The position numbers were made by a program, and so were the translations under genes. A DNA stretch of 64,000 bases from NCBI GenBank assembly GCA_024276675.1, contig JAJRWT010000053.1:1-64000 (forward strand), read 5' to 3'. The DNA comes from Myxococcota bacterium. Lineage in GTDB: Bacteria; Myxococcota_A; UBA796; JAFGLY01. The stretch's first letter is position 1; every line of letters starts with the position of its first letter. The notes under the pieces are model-generated. The model was not told the DNA's origin and ran no database searches. It saw only the letters and a list, made by a program, of their open reading frames with translations. Shown piece by piece: positions 15,026 through 24,318 of the stretch.

Positions 15026-15796
15026 ATGATTCCAGCTCGCAGCCCCGCCATCCTCCTGGAGCAGGTGAGCCGCAGCTTCGGTCGCGTGCAGGCCCTGCGC
15101 ACGCTGTCCTTCTCGCTGGCGCCAGGCGAGTTCGTCGGCCTCATCGGTCACAACGGTGCAGGCAAGTCCACGGCCATCCGTATTCTCACCGGGCAGCTCC
15201 CTCCCAGCAGCGGGCAAGTATACGTTGGGGGGATCGACGTGCAGGCGAATCCCCGTGGGGCCCGGGCCATCATGGGCTACGTACCCGAAGCCCCGGCCCT
15301 GTACGAGTACCTCACCGCCCGCGAGTTTCTCACCTTCATCGCCCAGGTCAGGGGCAGGGGAGACGTGGATGAGGCCCTGGAGCTGGCCTCGCTGGGCGAA
15401 GACGCCGACCGCCTCATCCGCGAATACTCCCAGGGAATGCGGCGCCGGACCGCCCTGGCGGCCGCCATGGTGGCCCGTCCACCGGTCTTGATCCTGGACG
15501 AGGCCATGAACGGCCTGGATCCGCCATCCGCCGCAAGAATCAAGACCGCGCTCGCCGATCTCTGTGAGCAGGGTCACACTGTCCTGCTATCCACCCACGT
15601 CCTCGAGACCGTGGAGCGAGTGGCCCACAGGGTGCTCATGTTGGCCCATGGCCGCCTGGTGGCCGACGCTTCCACCGAAGACATGGGCCAGGAGGGCCTG
15701 GAGAGGCTGTTCCTGCAACTGGTTGCCAGGAGCGAGGCCGCCGGGAAGGATGACCGGGAGGCGCCACCGGACCAGGCACCAGGTCCAGGAACATGA
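15026..15796 (+). CDS. ABC transporter ATP-binding protein
   Basis: The 256-residue protein has Walker A GHNGAGKST, a Q-loop region, the signature YSQGMRRRTALAAAM and Walker B VLILDEAMNGLDP. A switch histidine follows in LLSTHVLE. The domain pattern is that of exporters such as CcmA or NatA relatives. GGAG lies eight bases before the ATG. It pairs with the membrane protein immediately upstream. The substrate is unknown. Confidence 0.93.
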   Translation: MIPARSPAILLEQVSRSFGRVQALRTLSFSLAPGEFVGLIGHNGAGKSTAIRILTGQLPPSSGQVYVGGIDVQANPRGARAIMGYVPEAPALYEYLTAREFLTFIAQVRGRGDVDEALELASLGEDADRLIREYSQGMRRRTALAAAMVARPPVLILDEAMNGLDPPSAARIKTALADLCEQGHTVLLSTHVLETVERVAHRVLMLAHGRLVADASTEDMGQEGLERLFLQLVARSEAAGKDDREAPPDQAPGPGT

Positions 15797-15975
15797 AAGC
15801 ACTGGAAAACCGGCCAGGCGAAGCCACTTGCGCGTGGCTCCTGGACGACGAAGGATGGAACCTCGCGCAGAGCCGCGGACCAGTGCGCTTCGGATGCTGC
15901 CAGCAAGCAAAACAGTCCACCTGGACTACCCTGCCTGACGACAGGCATGATAGGATGCCCATCGGGAGGTTCGCC

Positions 15976-17295
15976 ATGAAAGCTGGAAGGCTGCTGCTGG
16001 CCCTGGTCCTGGGAGCCTGCACCGAGTATTCCCTGAACGAGGGCAGCGATGTCACGGGGGGCGGCACACCCGATATACTGGTGGACCCGTCCCTGGTGTC
16101 TGCCGTCCACTGCAACCCCACCGCGCACGAGATCACCATCTCAAACACGGGCGACGGCGATCTCACGATCTACTCGGTGGAACTCGAAGGTGACGGCTGG
16201 GCCTTCGGTGGTGTCGCTACTCCGTTCACGCTGGCCCCTGGCGCTTCCGCCCACCTGGAGATCACCGGCACCACGGGTTCGGCGACTCTCTACATCCGGA
16301 GCAACGACCCCGACGAACCCGAATCCCAGGTGCCTCTCAAGGCATCCGCCGACCAACCGCCCACCGTTCGTATCACCTCCCCCTCCGACGGCGAAGTCCT
16401 GCCCATCGGGGGCCTGGTGACCTTCCGCGCGGAGATCTCCGACGACGTGGACCTCCCCGAAGAACTCCTGCTCACCTGGAACTCCGACGTGGACGGTGAA
16501 CTCTCCAGCGACTCCGCCGCCCCGGACGGAACCTCCACCGTCGCCTGGGGTTCGGGCCACAGTTCCGGAGAGCACACCATCACGCTCAGCGCCACCGACT
16601 CCTGCGAGAACCAGAACGCCGACTCCGTGGACATCTGCCAGGAAGGCGGCTACACGGTGGACGAGTTGGACATCGACAACTGGCACTTCGAAGGCGATGC
16701 ATCCTGGGATGGCGTCGAGAACTGGCTCCAGCTCACCACTCCCGTGACCTTCACCGTGGGCACGGCCTTCGAGGTGGATCACCTGGTCACGGGCAACAAC
16801 GTCGATATCCGTTTCCTTTTCTACATCGGTGGCGGCACCGGCGCCGACGGCATCTCCCTGACGGCCCTGGACATGGATCGTTGGCAGACCTACCTGGGGG
16901 GCACCGGCTGCGGCATTGGCTACGGAGGCGACGCCTCGTGTACCGAAGGTCCCGCCCTTCCAGGATGGTCCCTGGAAGTGGACACCTACTACAACGAAGA
17001 AGCCGATCCCACCCCCGACGATCACCTGGCCTTCACCGTCGACGGCGACGTGGACGACCCGGTCACATGGACCACCCTCCCCGAAATGGAAGACACCGGC
17101 TGGCACGAAATGCAGGTCAGCGTCACCGAGGATCACCTGCTGGTCATAATCGACGGCGTCACCTACTTCGACACTTCCATACCAGCGTTGGACGCATTCC
17201 CCGCCAGCGTGGGCTTCACCGCAGCCACAGGCTCGCTCACCAACTACCATCTCATCGACGCCCTGGAAGTCACCGAGTACGTCTGTTCCCAGTGA
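15976..17295 (+). CDS. Lipoprotein with an L-type-lectin-like domain
   Basis: The 439-residue protein begins with a lipoprotein signal (LLLALVLGAC). It continues with a beta-rich domain carrying an ITISNTGDGDL segment, typical of choice-of-anchor or ASPM-like modules. A PPTVRITSPSDGE immunoglobulin-like domain follows. The C-terminal domain (FYIGGGTGADGISLTALD and a Cys-containing GLSL-type loop) resembles bacterial L-type lectins. The start at 15976 has GGGAGG seven bases upstream. An in-frame ATG at 15793 overlaps the ATPase stop but would precede the signal with 60 unrelated residues. It probably binds sugars at the outer membrane or cell surface. Confidence 0.8.
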   Translation: MKAGRLLLALVLGACTEYSLNEGSDVTGGGTPDILVDPSLVSAVHCNPTAHEITISNTGDGDLTIYSVELEGDGWAFGGVATPFTLAPGASAHLEITGTTGSATLYIRSNDPDEPESQVPLKASADQPPTVRITSPSDGEVLPIGGLVTFRAEISDDVDLPEELLLTWNSDVDGELSSDSAAPDGTSTVAWGSGHSSGEHTITLSATDSCENQNADSVDICQEGGYTVDELDIDNWHFEGDASWDGVENWLQLTTPVTFTVGTAFEVDHLVTGNNVDIRFLFYIGGGTGADGISLTALDMDRWQTYLGGTGCGIGYGGDASCTEGPALPGWSLEVDTYYNEEADPTPDDHLAFTVDGDVDDPVTWTTLPEMEDTGWHEMQVSVTEDHLLVIIDGVTYFDTSIPALDAFPASVGFTAATGSLTNYHLIDALEVTEYVCSQ

Positions 17296-17300
17296 CACGA

Positions 17301-17324
17301 CGGGCCCGACGGCTCCCGGGCCCG
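17301..17324. terminator. GC-rich hairpin between convergent genes
   Basis: Two copies of the palindrome CGGGCCCG (17301-17308 and 17317-17324) can pair across an eight-base loop. The hairpin lies in the 42-base gap between convergent genes. No T tract follows on either strand, so termination is only a possibility. Confidence 0.35.
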
Positions 17325-17337
17325 CACGGACCTGGAT

Positions 17338-18207
17338 TCACAAGGCGGCGTACTCGCGAACCTTTCGCAGGATCACGCGGTGGGCTTCCATGTAGCCGGG
17401 CGGGTACCAGGCCGGATCACGCGGCACATGGCCCCGAGGGTGGTCGTTGAGCTGGAACCAGGGGACATCCCCGGCGGCCGCGGCGCGGAGCATCCTCCAT
17501 GCGTGGCGAAATTCGCCGGGCTGGGCGTGGTCCCTGGCGGACTGGTAACGAAAGTAGCCGCACTTGAGCCTGCCCACGTGGCGCACCGCTTCGCGAGGCT
17601 GCCAGTAGACTTCGTCCTGGAGCGAATGACCGGCCGCCGGGGTCATGATTCGCCCGCCGGCAGTGATCACGTCGCGATCAGAGGGGCCTTCCCAGTCCAG
17701 CAGCCAGCCCACCGGCAGATCCGCCCCGTGGGTTGCCAGTGCTCCCACCGCCATGGAGATCCCCAGGCTGAAGGCGATTACGCCCGAACGACTGGGGACG
17801 ACGTCGGGCCGAGCCAGCAGGTAGCCCAGAGCCACGGCCACGTTGTCCTGGTGCTCCGGGCCTCCGAAGTCTTCGCTACCCCAGGAAGCACCCCTCCCCG
17901 CGGGGTCGAAGTGCATCACCACCATTCCCAACCTGGCCAGCTCGTCGGCTGACACGGGGTTGGAGTAGCCGTTGAACACGGAGCCGGGATCGTCGATGCC
18001 GGGACAGAGAAGCACGCCGGGTACCGGACCCGCGAGATTGGGACGACAGTGGAGGCAGGCATGGATCTGGTAGCCCGCGCTGCTGGTGAACTTGACGGTT
18101 TTTCTGGAAACCCTCCCTGAACGAGGGTCCGCGCTGGCGAGCCGCCTGGGAATGGAAGCTAGACGGTGCCCGATGGCGCTGCGAATACGGTCCAGGGGTC
18201 CTGGCAT
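17338..18207 (-). CDS. Alpha/beta hydrolase
   Basis: The 289-residue protein has an alpha/beta-hydrolase core. It has an oxyanion-type stretch PGVLLCPGIDDPGSVFNG, a strand with VVMHFDPAGRGASWG and a nucleophile elbow AFSLG in which Ala replaces the usual first Gly. Candidate acid and histidine residues lie near the C-terminus (NDHPRGHVPRD). There is no signal peptide. The ATG at 18207 is preferred because GGAGG precedes it by seven bases. It is transcribed convergently with the lectin-like lipoprotein. Substrate and pathway are unknown. Confidence 0.75.
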   Translation of the reverse strand: MPGPLDRIRSAIGHRLASIPRRLASADPRSGRVSRKTVKFTSSAGYQIHACLHCRPNLAGPVPGVLLCPGIDDPGSVFNGYSNPVSADELARLGMVVMHFDPAGRGASWGSEDFGGPEHQDNVAVALGYLLARPDVVPSRSGVIAFSLGISMAVGALATHGADLPVGWLLDWEGPSDRDVITAGGRIMTPAAGHSLQDEVYWQPREAVRHVGRLKCGYFRYQSARDHAQPGEFRHAWRMLRAAAAGDVPWFQLNDHPRGHVPRDPAWYPPGYMEAHRVILRKVREYAAL

Positions 18208-18668
18208 TCGTTCCTCCGCTGGAGCTGTGGCGTCCTGGCACCTGGCTGTTGGGAAGAGGTCATGAACATATCCCTGGAGGCATGTCTTTTCAGCTTTCTG
18301 CCATCGAGGCTGGCCCACAGGCTGGCGAATCCTGCCTCGAAGGGAACCAGCTCCCAGCACGCTTCGGCACCCGGCAACTCCAGCGCCGACCTGCCATGGT
18401 CCTTGAGGAGACAGATATCACGATATCCCAGAACTTGTTCGTCTTCCGCCGATTACAGCCAGCGAAGCGGCGAGCCCCGGGCGCCGCCATGATTCCAAGC
18501 AACGGCACGCTCCCCGTTTGGCCAAGACTCGCGCCATCCATCCACGACAGCCTCCCGGAGCCCCATGGGTACAACAGCATGCCCCCTGGGCGCTGGCTCT
18601 CCCTCGTGTTAACCAAACGTTTAGGCAACCCATTGACCACAACCCGAGGACGCCCCTTGTCAACAGAC
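18208..18668. promoter_or_regulatory. Divergent control region of the hydrolase and the efflux operon
   Basis: The gap holds no convincing gene. Two GATATC palindromes separated by AC lie at 18414-18427. CCAAACGTTTAGG (18613-18625), a near-perfect inverted repeat, is 44 bases before the tetR start. It is the best candidate operator for the TetR regulator. No strong promoter consensus stands out. Confidence 0.4.
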
Positions 18669-19319
18669 ATGCCAACACACGACAGTCCTGGGAACCTTCC
18701 CTCCCCCACCCAGGCCCGGGACCGGATCCTGGACGCGGCTGAAGTGCATTTCTCCAGGGCCGGCCTGGCGGGCGCCAGGGTGGCCGCGATCGCCCGCGAC
18801 GCCAACATCAACAAGGCCATGATCTACTACTACTTCGGGAGCAAGGAGTCCCTGTATCTGGCGGTCCTCCACAGGACCCTGGAGAGCATCACGCACCTGG
18901 TGGACCATGCCCTGATGGCCAGCAACATGCCGGCCCAACAACGACTCAGGGCCTTCCTGGAAGGCTACCACCGTCTCATCTCTTCGCGCCCCTATTTCGT
19001 CAGGATCATGATGCACGAGCTGCTGGACGGCGGCACCAGGCTGCCGGACATCGTCCAGCCCCGCCTCAAGAACATGGTATCCCGGGTGATCGCCCAGCTC
19101 CAGGCCGACAAGGACGCCGGCCTGTTCAACCGGGACATGGACCCCCACTTCACACTGCCGGCCATGGTCGCCCCCTTTATCCTCTTCACCGTGGGCCGCC
19201 CCTTCCTGCGGCAGATCCTCCCCCTGGACCCCGACGAGGCCATCGCTCGCTTCCAGGAGTCCACGCTGGCAATCCTGTCCCATGGACTGCTGGCACACCC
19301 AGGAGACTCTCACCCATGA
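18669..19319 (+). CDS. TetR-family regulator of the efflux operon
   Basis: The 216-residue protein has a TetR N-terminal helix-turn-helix (RDRILDAAEVHFSRAGLAGA, then IARDANINKAMIYYYFGSKE). A ligand-binding helical domain with the YfiR/YbiH-like PYFVRIMMHELLDGG stretch follows. It heads a seven-gene operon whose members overlap one another, and its stop overlaps the adaptor start in an ATGA. It most likely represses the operon and responds to an exported compound, as YbiH does for ybhGFSR. The ATG at 18669 places the HTH at the usual distance from the N-terminus. Confidence 0.93.
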   Translation: MPTHDSPGNLPSPTQARDRILDAAEVHFSRAGLAGARVAAIARDANINKAMIYYYFGSKESLYLAVLHRTLESITHLVDHALMASNMPAQQRLRAFLEGYHRLISSRPYFVRIMMHELLDGGTRLPDIVQPRLKNMVSRVIAQLQADKDAGLFNRDMDPHFTLPAMVAPFILFTVGRPFLRQILPLDPDEAIARFQESTLAILSHGLLAHPGDSHP

Positions 19320-20203
19320 CTCTCGCACTCCTGCTACAGCTCGTCCTTCTCATCGCCTGTGGCGGCATCGGGGACCAGGTTCCCAGCTACACCGGCACCG
19401 TTGAAATCACCGAGGTTGACGTCTCCCCGGTGATGCCGGGCCGCATTGAACAGGTACTGGTGCACGAAGGCGACCAGGTGCAGGCCGGCCAGGTCCTGTT
19501 CACCCTGGAAACCGAGGCCCTGGAGTTGGAGCTGCAAGCCCGAAAGGCCGCGATGGAGCAGGCTCGCGCCGCCGTGGCCACCACAACCGCACAGTACCAG
19601 GCAGCCCAGGCGCAGGTGGCCACGCTCGAGCGGGAACTGGAGCGAATGCAGTCTCTTGAAGAAGCCGGCGCTGGCACCGCCCAGCAGACATCCCAGCTCC
19701 AGGGGCAGTTCGACGTGGCCAACGCGCAGGCCAAGGCCCTGAAACAGGGCATCGACCAGGCCAGGGCCGTGGTGGCCCAGGCAGAGACCGCCATCGACGG
19801 CGTGAAAAAAAAACTCCGGGAATGCCAGGTACAGGCCCCCATGGACGCCGTGGTGCTCTCCCGCAACCGGGAACCGGGTGAGGTCTCCACGGCGGGCATG
19901 AGCGTGCTCACCATAGGCGATCTGCAACATCCCAGGCTGCGAGTCTACGTACCGCTCACCACCGTCGAAGACCTCTCCATCGGGGACTCGGTGGAAGTCA
20001 CCCTTGACGCCGGATCCCAGAAGGTCCACCAGGGGAAGATCCGGTGGATCTCTTCACAGGCCGAGTTCACTCCCAGAGACATCCTCACCCCAGAAGAACG
20101 CGTCAAGCAGGTTTTTGCCGTGGATATCGCCCTGGAACCGGCGCCGGGGATCCATCCGGGCATCCCGGCAGACGCCGTCTTCCACGGAGCTTCCGCCCAA
20201 TGA
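19316..20203 (+). CDS. HlyD/YbhG-type periplasmic adaptor lipoprotein
   Basis: The 295-residue protein starts with a lipobox (LLQLVLLIAC), so it is probably anchored in a membrane. A lipoyl-like half motif (GRIEQVLVHEGDQVQAGQVL) precedes a coiled-coil hairpin of about 110 residues rich in Ala, Gln and Glu. The second lipoyl half (CQVQAPMDAVVLSRNREPGE) and a beta-barrel domain follow. This is the membrane fusion protein that links the inner-membrane ABC exporter with the TolC-like channel encoded at the end of the operon. Start and stop overlap both neighbours. Confidence 0.95.
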   Translation: MTLALLLQLVLLIACGGIGDQVPSYTGTVEITEVDVSPVMPGRIEQVLVHEGDQVQAGQVLFTLETEALELELQARKAAMEQARAAVATTTAQYQAAQAQVATLERELERMQSLEEAGAGTAQQTSQLQGQFDVANAQAKALKQGIDQARAVVAQAETAIDGVKKKLRECQVQAPMDAVVLSRNREPGEVSTAGMSVLTIGDLQHPRLRVYVPLTTVEDLSIGDSVEVTLDAGSQKVHQGKIRWISSQAEFTPRDILTPEERVKQVFAVDIALEPAPGIHPGIPADAVFHGASAQ

Positions 20204-21141
20204 ACCTCGCGTTGGAAGCCCTGGGGCTGCGTAGATCCTTCGGCAAGAAGGGCAACAGCATCCGAGCCGTGGACGGCGTTGACCTGTCCATCCCCGAAGG
20301 CCAGGTGCTGGGCATCGTGGGGCCCGACGGGGCGGGCAAGACCACCTTGATTCGGATGCTGGTGGGCGTGCTCAGGGCCGAGTCCGGCACCATTTCCATC
20401 TGCGGGCACGACCTGGTCAAGGAACGCGAGGCCACCAGGCTGCTGCTGGGCTACATGTCCCAGGCCTTCGGTCTATACGAAGACCTCACCATCTCAGAAA
20501 ACATCCGTTTCTTCGCCGGCCTGAGGCGGGTACCAAGAGCGCTGCGCAGCGAACGGGAAAAGCGCTTGCTGGACTTCACCCGGCTCGCTCCCTTCACCGG
20601 CCGCCGCGCTGGAGCCCTGTCGGGGGGCATGAAGCAAAAGCTCGGGCTCATTTGCACCCTCATCCACGATCCCCGGGTGTTGTTCCTGGACGAGCCCACC
20701 AACGGGGTGGACCCGGTGAGCCGGCGCGAGTTCTGGGACATCCTGGGCGAGCTTCGGGGGCGGGTGACAGTGGTGGTCGCCACTCCCTACATGGACGAAG
20801 CAGATCGCTGCGACAGGGTTGCCCTCATGGCTGAGGGGCGCTTCCTGGCTCTGGCTCCCCCGGATGTCCTGAAGAAGCGCGTACTCAGTCCAGTGTGGGA
20901 GGTGGAGCTGGATCAGCCATTTGCAGCGGCCGAAGCTCTCTCCCAGGCCTTGCCCAAGGCCGATGTCCAACTCTTCGGCGAGCTGCTGCACGTCATCGGG
21001 CCCCCAAGCTCCCAGGTGGTGGACGAGGCGCTGGCCCGGCTGGGCTTCCACTGCCGCGTTGCCCAGATACCACCTTCCATGGAAGACGCCTTCGTCCAGA
21101 TATCCACGGGGCAGCCCGGCCAGAGCGGGAGCGCGTCATGA
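20200..21141 (+). CDS. ABC exporter ATPase 1 (YbhF N-half-like)
   Basis: The 313-residue protein has Walker A GPDGAGKTT, signature LSGGMKQKLGL and Walker B VLFLDEPTNGVDP. The H-loop position reads ATPYMDEAD, where Pro or Tyr replaces the usual His. A C-terminal regulatory extension of about 80 residues follows. The ATG overlaps the adaptor's stop. With the next gene it makes a pair of ATPases equivalent to the two halves of YbhF, here encoded separately. It would energise drug or lipid-like export. Confidence 0.93.
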   Translation: MNLALEALGLRRSFGKKGNSIRAVDGVDLSIPEGQVLGIVGPDGAGKTTLIRMLVGVLRAESGTISICGHDLVKEREATRLLLGYMSQAFGLYEDLTISENIRFFAGLRRVPRALRSEREKRLLDFTRLAPFTGRRAGALSGGMKQKLGLICTLIHDPRVLFLDEPTNGVDPVSRREFWDILGELRGRVTVVVATPYMDEADRCDRVALMAEGRFLALAPPDVLKKRVLSPVWEVELDQPFAAAEALSQALPKADVQLFGELLHVIGPPSSQVVDEALARLGFHCRVAQIPPSMEDAFVQISTGQPGQSGSAS

Positions 21142-22049
21142 AAGAGCAACCCGCGGTCCATGCTCGTGGCCTCACCCGCCGCTTCGGCAAGTTCCTGGCG
21201 GTGGACAACATCGATCTCCATGTGCCCAGGGGCGCCATCTACGGCTTCCTGGGCCCCAACGGCGCAGGCAAGACCACCACCATCCGTATGCTATGCGGCC
21301 TGCTGCGCCCCAGCAGTGGCCGGGCCACCGTGGACGGAGCCGACGTAGTGAAAGATCCCGAGTCCGTCAAGGCCCGCATCGGCTACATGTCCCAGAAGTT
21401 CTCTCTCTACAACGATCTCACCGTAGACGAAAACATTCGCTTTTTCAGCGATATCTACCTCGTGCCCCGGAAGCTCCTCCCGGAAAGACGGGAGTTCGCC
21501 CTCCACACCGCCGGGCTCAAGGGGCGGGAAAAGGCCATCACCGCCACCCTGCCCGTGGGCATCAAGCAACGTCTGGCCCTGGGCTGCGCGGTGCTACACG
21601 ATCCCAGGGTGCTCTTCCTGGACGAACCCACCGCCGGGGTGGATCCCGTCTCCCGCCGGTCCTTCTGGCGCCTGATCCACACCATGCGCCAGCGTGGAGT
21701 CACGGTCTTCGTGACCACGCACTACATGGACGAAGCCGAAAACTGCGCCCAGGTGGCCTTCATCCGCTCGGGGCGCATCGTGGCCCTGGGATCCCCACGC
21801 CAGCTTCGCAGGCAGGGTGACAGGGGCGACCTGGTGCGGATACGGGGCACGGATCGGCAGGCGCTCCTGGAAAATCCCCGCGTGGTGTCCATGACTCCCA
21901 TGGGAGCCGCCTGGCACGCCAGGCTTCGCTCACCGGCCGACATCGAGCCCCTCTCCGGAGAGCTGGGAGCCAGCGTCCAGCCCATCGCTCCCAGCCTGGA
22001 GGACGTCTTCCTCGACGCCTGCGAGATCCGGCCGGGGGAGGCGCCATGA
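21138..22049 (+). CDS. ABC exporter ATPase 2 (YbhF C-half-like)
   Basis: The 303-residue protein has Walker A GPNGAGKTTT, Walker B VLFLDEPTAGVDP and an intact switch histidine in VTTHYMDEAE. The signature reads LPVGIKQRLAL instead of LSGGQ/LSGGM, so the conserved Ser-Gly pair is Pro-Val. This mirrors the H-loop change in ATPase 1. The two could form an asymmetric heterodimer with one fully competent and one degenerate site. It overlaps both neighbours by four bases. Confidence 0.93.
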   Translation: MKEQPAVHARGLTRRFGKFLAVDNIDLHVPRGAIYGFLGPNGAGKTTTIRMLCGLLRPSSGRATVDGADVVKDPESVKARIGYMSQKFSLYNDLTVDENIRFFSDIYLVPRKLLPERREFALHTAGLKGREKAITATLPVGIKQRLALGCAVLHDPRVLFLDEPTAGVDPVSRRSFWRLIHTMRQRGVTVFVTTHYMDEAENCAQVAFIRSGRIVALGSPRQLRRQGDRGDLVRIRGTDRQALLENPRVVSMTPMGAAWHARLRSPADIEPLSGELGASVQPIAPSLEDVFLDACEIRPGEAP

Positions 22050-23173
22050 GAGCATTCTTCCCCATCATGTACAAGGAATTCAAACACATCATCCGCGACA
22101 GGCGCTCGCTCGTCTCGGCGCTGCTGCTCCCACTGCTATTGGTCCTGGTCTTCGGCTTCGCCATCAACCTGGATGTAACCGATATCGAGATCGCCGTGGT
22201 GGACCAGGACCATGGTTCCCAGGCCCGGGAACTCATCTCCCAACTCTGCTCGGACGGAACCACCAGGGTGGTGGCCAGGCCCACCTCGTCTCGTCAACTG
22301 GAGCAGATGCTGGAGCGGGGGCAGGTGAAGTTGGGCATCGTGATTCCGCCGGGCTTCGGTCGAAACATCGCGGCCGCCAGAGACGCTCCCGTCCAGATAC
22401 TGGTAGACGGTGTAGAGGCCGCCTTTGCCGCCCAGGCCCTGGGGCAGATCGCCGCCAGTCTCCGCGCCTCCACGTTGAACCAGCTTGGTATGGTCTTGCG
22501 CACGCTGGGAAGGCGCGATCCCCTCCCCTCCCTGGAGGCCAAGCCCAGGATCTTCTTCAACGAGGCCCTTGACTCCCGCTGGTTCGTGGTCCCCGGACTC
22601 ATCTCCGTGATCATCATGATGCTCTCGGCCCTGCTCACCTCCCAGTGCGTAGCCAGGGAATACGAGCGGAACACCATCGAGCAGATCCTCGTATCTCCGG
22701 TCTCTGGACCGGCCTTGATGTTCGGCAAGCTGGGCCCATACCTGTTGGTTGGGGTGGCACAGGTGGGCTCGGTCACGCTGCTCTCACGCTTTCTCTTCCA
22801 GGTGCCCATCAGGGGATCGCTGGGCCTCCTGGCAATCTCCACCCTGCTCTACCTGGTGGGCGCCATGTCCCTGGGGATCTTGTTCTCCGCAGCGCTCAAG
22901 AGCCAACAGGTGGCCATGCAGGTGGCTTTCGTGGCCACAATCCTTCCGTCCATCATTCTCTCCGGCTTCTTGTTCCCCATCGAGAACATGCCCCTGTTCC
23001 TCCAGTACCTGAGCTATCTCGTACCTGCCAGGTACTACCTGGAGATAACCCGTGGCCTGTTCTTGAAGGGCGTGGGCATCTCGGTACTCTGGCCCCAGGT
23101 GCTGGCCATGGTGATCTTTTCCATCGTGGTTCTGGCAGCCGCCATATCCCGTTTTCGACAGAACTTGTCATGA
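22046..23173 (+). CDS. ABC-2 type permease 1 (YbhS/YbhR-like)
   Basis: The 375-residue protein has one N-terminal membrane segment (LVSALLLPLLLVLVFGFAIN), a large extracytoplasmic domain and five membrane segments in the C-terminal half. The YERNTIEQILVSPVS amphipathic motif is characteristic of ABC-2 permeases. It forms the inner-membrane channel with permease 2. The overlaps with both neighbours indicate coupled translation. Confidence 0.94.
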   Translation: MRAFFPIMYKEFKHIIRDRRSLVSALLLPLLLVLVFGFAINLDVTDIEIAVVDQDHGSQARELISQLCSDGTTRVVARPTSSRQLEQMLERGQVKLGIVIPPGFGRNIAAARDAPVQILVDGVEAAFAAQALGQIAASLRASTLNQLGMVLRTLGRRDPLPSLEAKPRIFFNEALDSRWFVVPGLISVIIMMLSALLTSQCVAREYERNTIEQILVSPVSGPALMFGKLGPYLLVGVAQVGSVTLLSRFLFQVPIRGSLGLLAISTLLYLVGAMSLGILFSAALKSQQVAMQVAFVATILPSIILSGFLFPIENMPLFLQYLSYLVPARYYLEITRGLFLKGVGISVLWPQVLAMVIFSIVVLAAAISRFRQNLS

Positions 23174-24318
23174 AGAACCTGCTCTCCCGTCTCTCTCGCT
23201 TTTCCATGCGGCGCCTGCTGGCGGTTGCTCGAAAGGAGTTGATCCACCTGCGCCGGGATCGACGAATGCTGCCCATAGTCTTCCTGGTGCCCATGTTGCA
23301 GCTCACGGTGCTGGGACTGGCAGCCAACCTGGACGTGGAAAACGTGAAGCTGGTGGTTGTCGACAACGATCACAGTCCGCTGTCGCGCTCCATCCCCACC
23401 CGCCTGGGCGCAGGTGATGCCTTCGACATCATCTCCGTAACCGACCACATCTCCCGGGCAGAGCAGCTCATGGACAGCGCCCAGGCAGAGGCCGCCGTCA
23501 TCATCCCCAGGGGCACCGCGCGAAAGCTGCATCGCTGGGAAAAAGCCGAAATACCCATCTGGATCGACGGTACCGACACCAACCGTGCCCTTGGCGCCCA
23601 GCGCTACCTGGAACAGATCCTTGCGGATATCTCTGCCGAAGCCGTACCAACCGTTTCCCAGGTCCAGCCCATGGGGCTGCCTGAACCCAGGGCTCGCGTA
23701 CTCTACAATCCCACGTTCCAGAGCCAGTGGTTCATGGTGCCCGGCGTCCTGGCCATGATCCTCACGGTTACCATACTCATCCTCTCTTCCATGGCCATCG
23801 TCAAGGAACGGGAAAACGGCACAATCGAGCAGCTCTCGGTGACCCCCATCCGCCCTGGGGAGCTGATCTGCGGAAAGCTCGCTCCCTTCGTGCTCATCGG
23901 GCTCATCGAAGGCGTGTTGGTTACCCTCGTGGCCATCTTCGGGTTCCAGGTGCCTTTCCGAGGAAGCTACTGGCAACTGGCCGGAATGTCCGCCACATAC
24001 GTGGCGTCCATGCTGGCCCTGGGCCTGCTGGTGTCCACCGTCAGCCAGACCCAGCAGCAGGCGATGTTGTCCAGCATGCTGGTGATTCTGCCCAGCTTCC
24101 TGCTGGGGGGTCTCATGTACCCCCTCTCCAACATGGAGCCATGGGCCAGGTACATCGCGGATTTCCTGCCCCTGCGCTATTTCATCGTCATCCTGAGGGG
24201 TCTCTTTCTCAAGGGCACGGGCTACTCCAGCCTGAGCCACGAGGCCAATGTCATGGCTGTCATAGGCCTGGTACTTCTGGTTTTCGCCGTGTTTCGTTTT
24301 CGTAAAAGGAGCGCCTGA
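23170..24318 (+). CDS. ABC-2 type permease 2 (YbhR/YbhS-like)
   Basis: The 382-residue protein is organised like permease 1: a cytoplasmic RKELIHLRRDRRMLPIVFLV start, an external domain, and then a five-segment membrane part preceded by KERENGTIEQLSVTP. It resembles permease 1 along its length and probably forms a heterodimer with it. The start overlaps the previous stop in an ATGA, and the stop shares a base with the ATG of the channel gene. Confidence 0.94.
   Translation: MKNLLSRLSRFSMRRLLAVARKELIHLRRDRRMLPIVFLVPMLQLTVLGLAANLDVENVKLVVVDNDHSPLSRSIPTRLGAGDAFDIISVTDHISRAEQLMDSAQAEAAVIIPRGTARKLHRWEKAEIPIWIDGTDTNRALGAQRYLEQILADISAEAVPTVSQVQPMGLPEPRARVLYNPTFQSQWFMVPGVLAMILTVTILILSSMAIVKERENGTIEQLSVTPIRPGELICGKLAPFVLIGLIEGVLVTLVAIFGFQVPFRGSYWQLAGMSATYVASMLALGLLVSTVSQTQQQAMLSSMLVILPSFLLGGLMYPLSNMEPWARYIADFLPLRYFIVILRGLFLKGTGYSSLSHEANVMAVIGLVLLVFAVFRFRKRSA

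Noticed and set aside
13459..15372. Plus-strand frame of 637 codons in another phase
   Set aside because: It overlaps the permease and ATPase genes, which have clear motifs. This frame has none.
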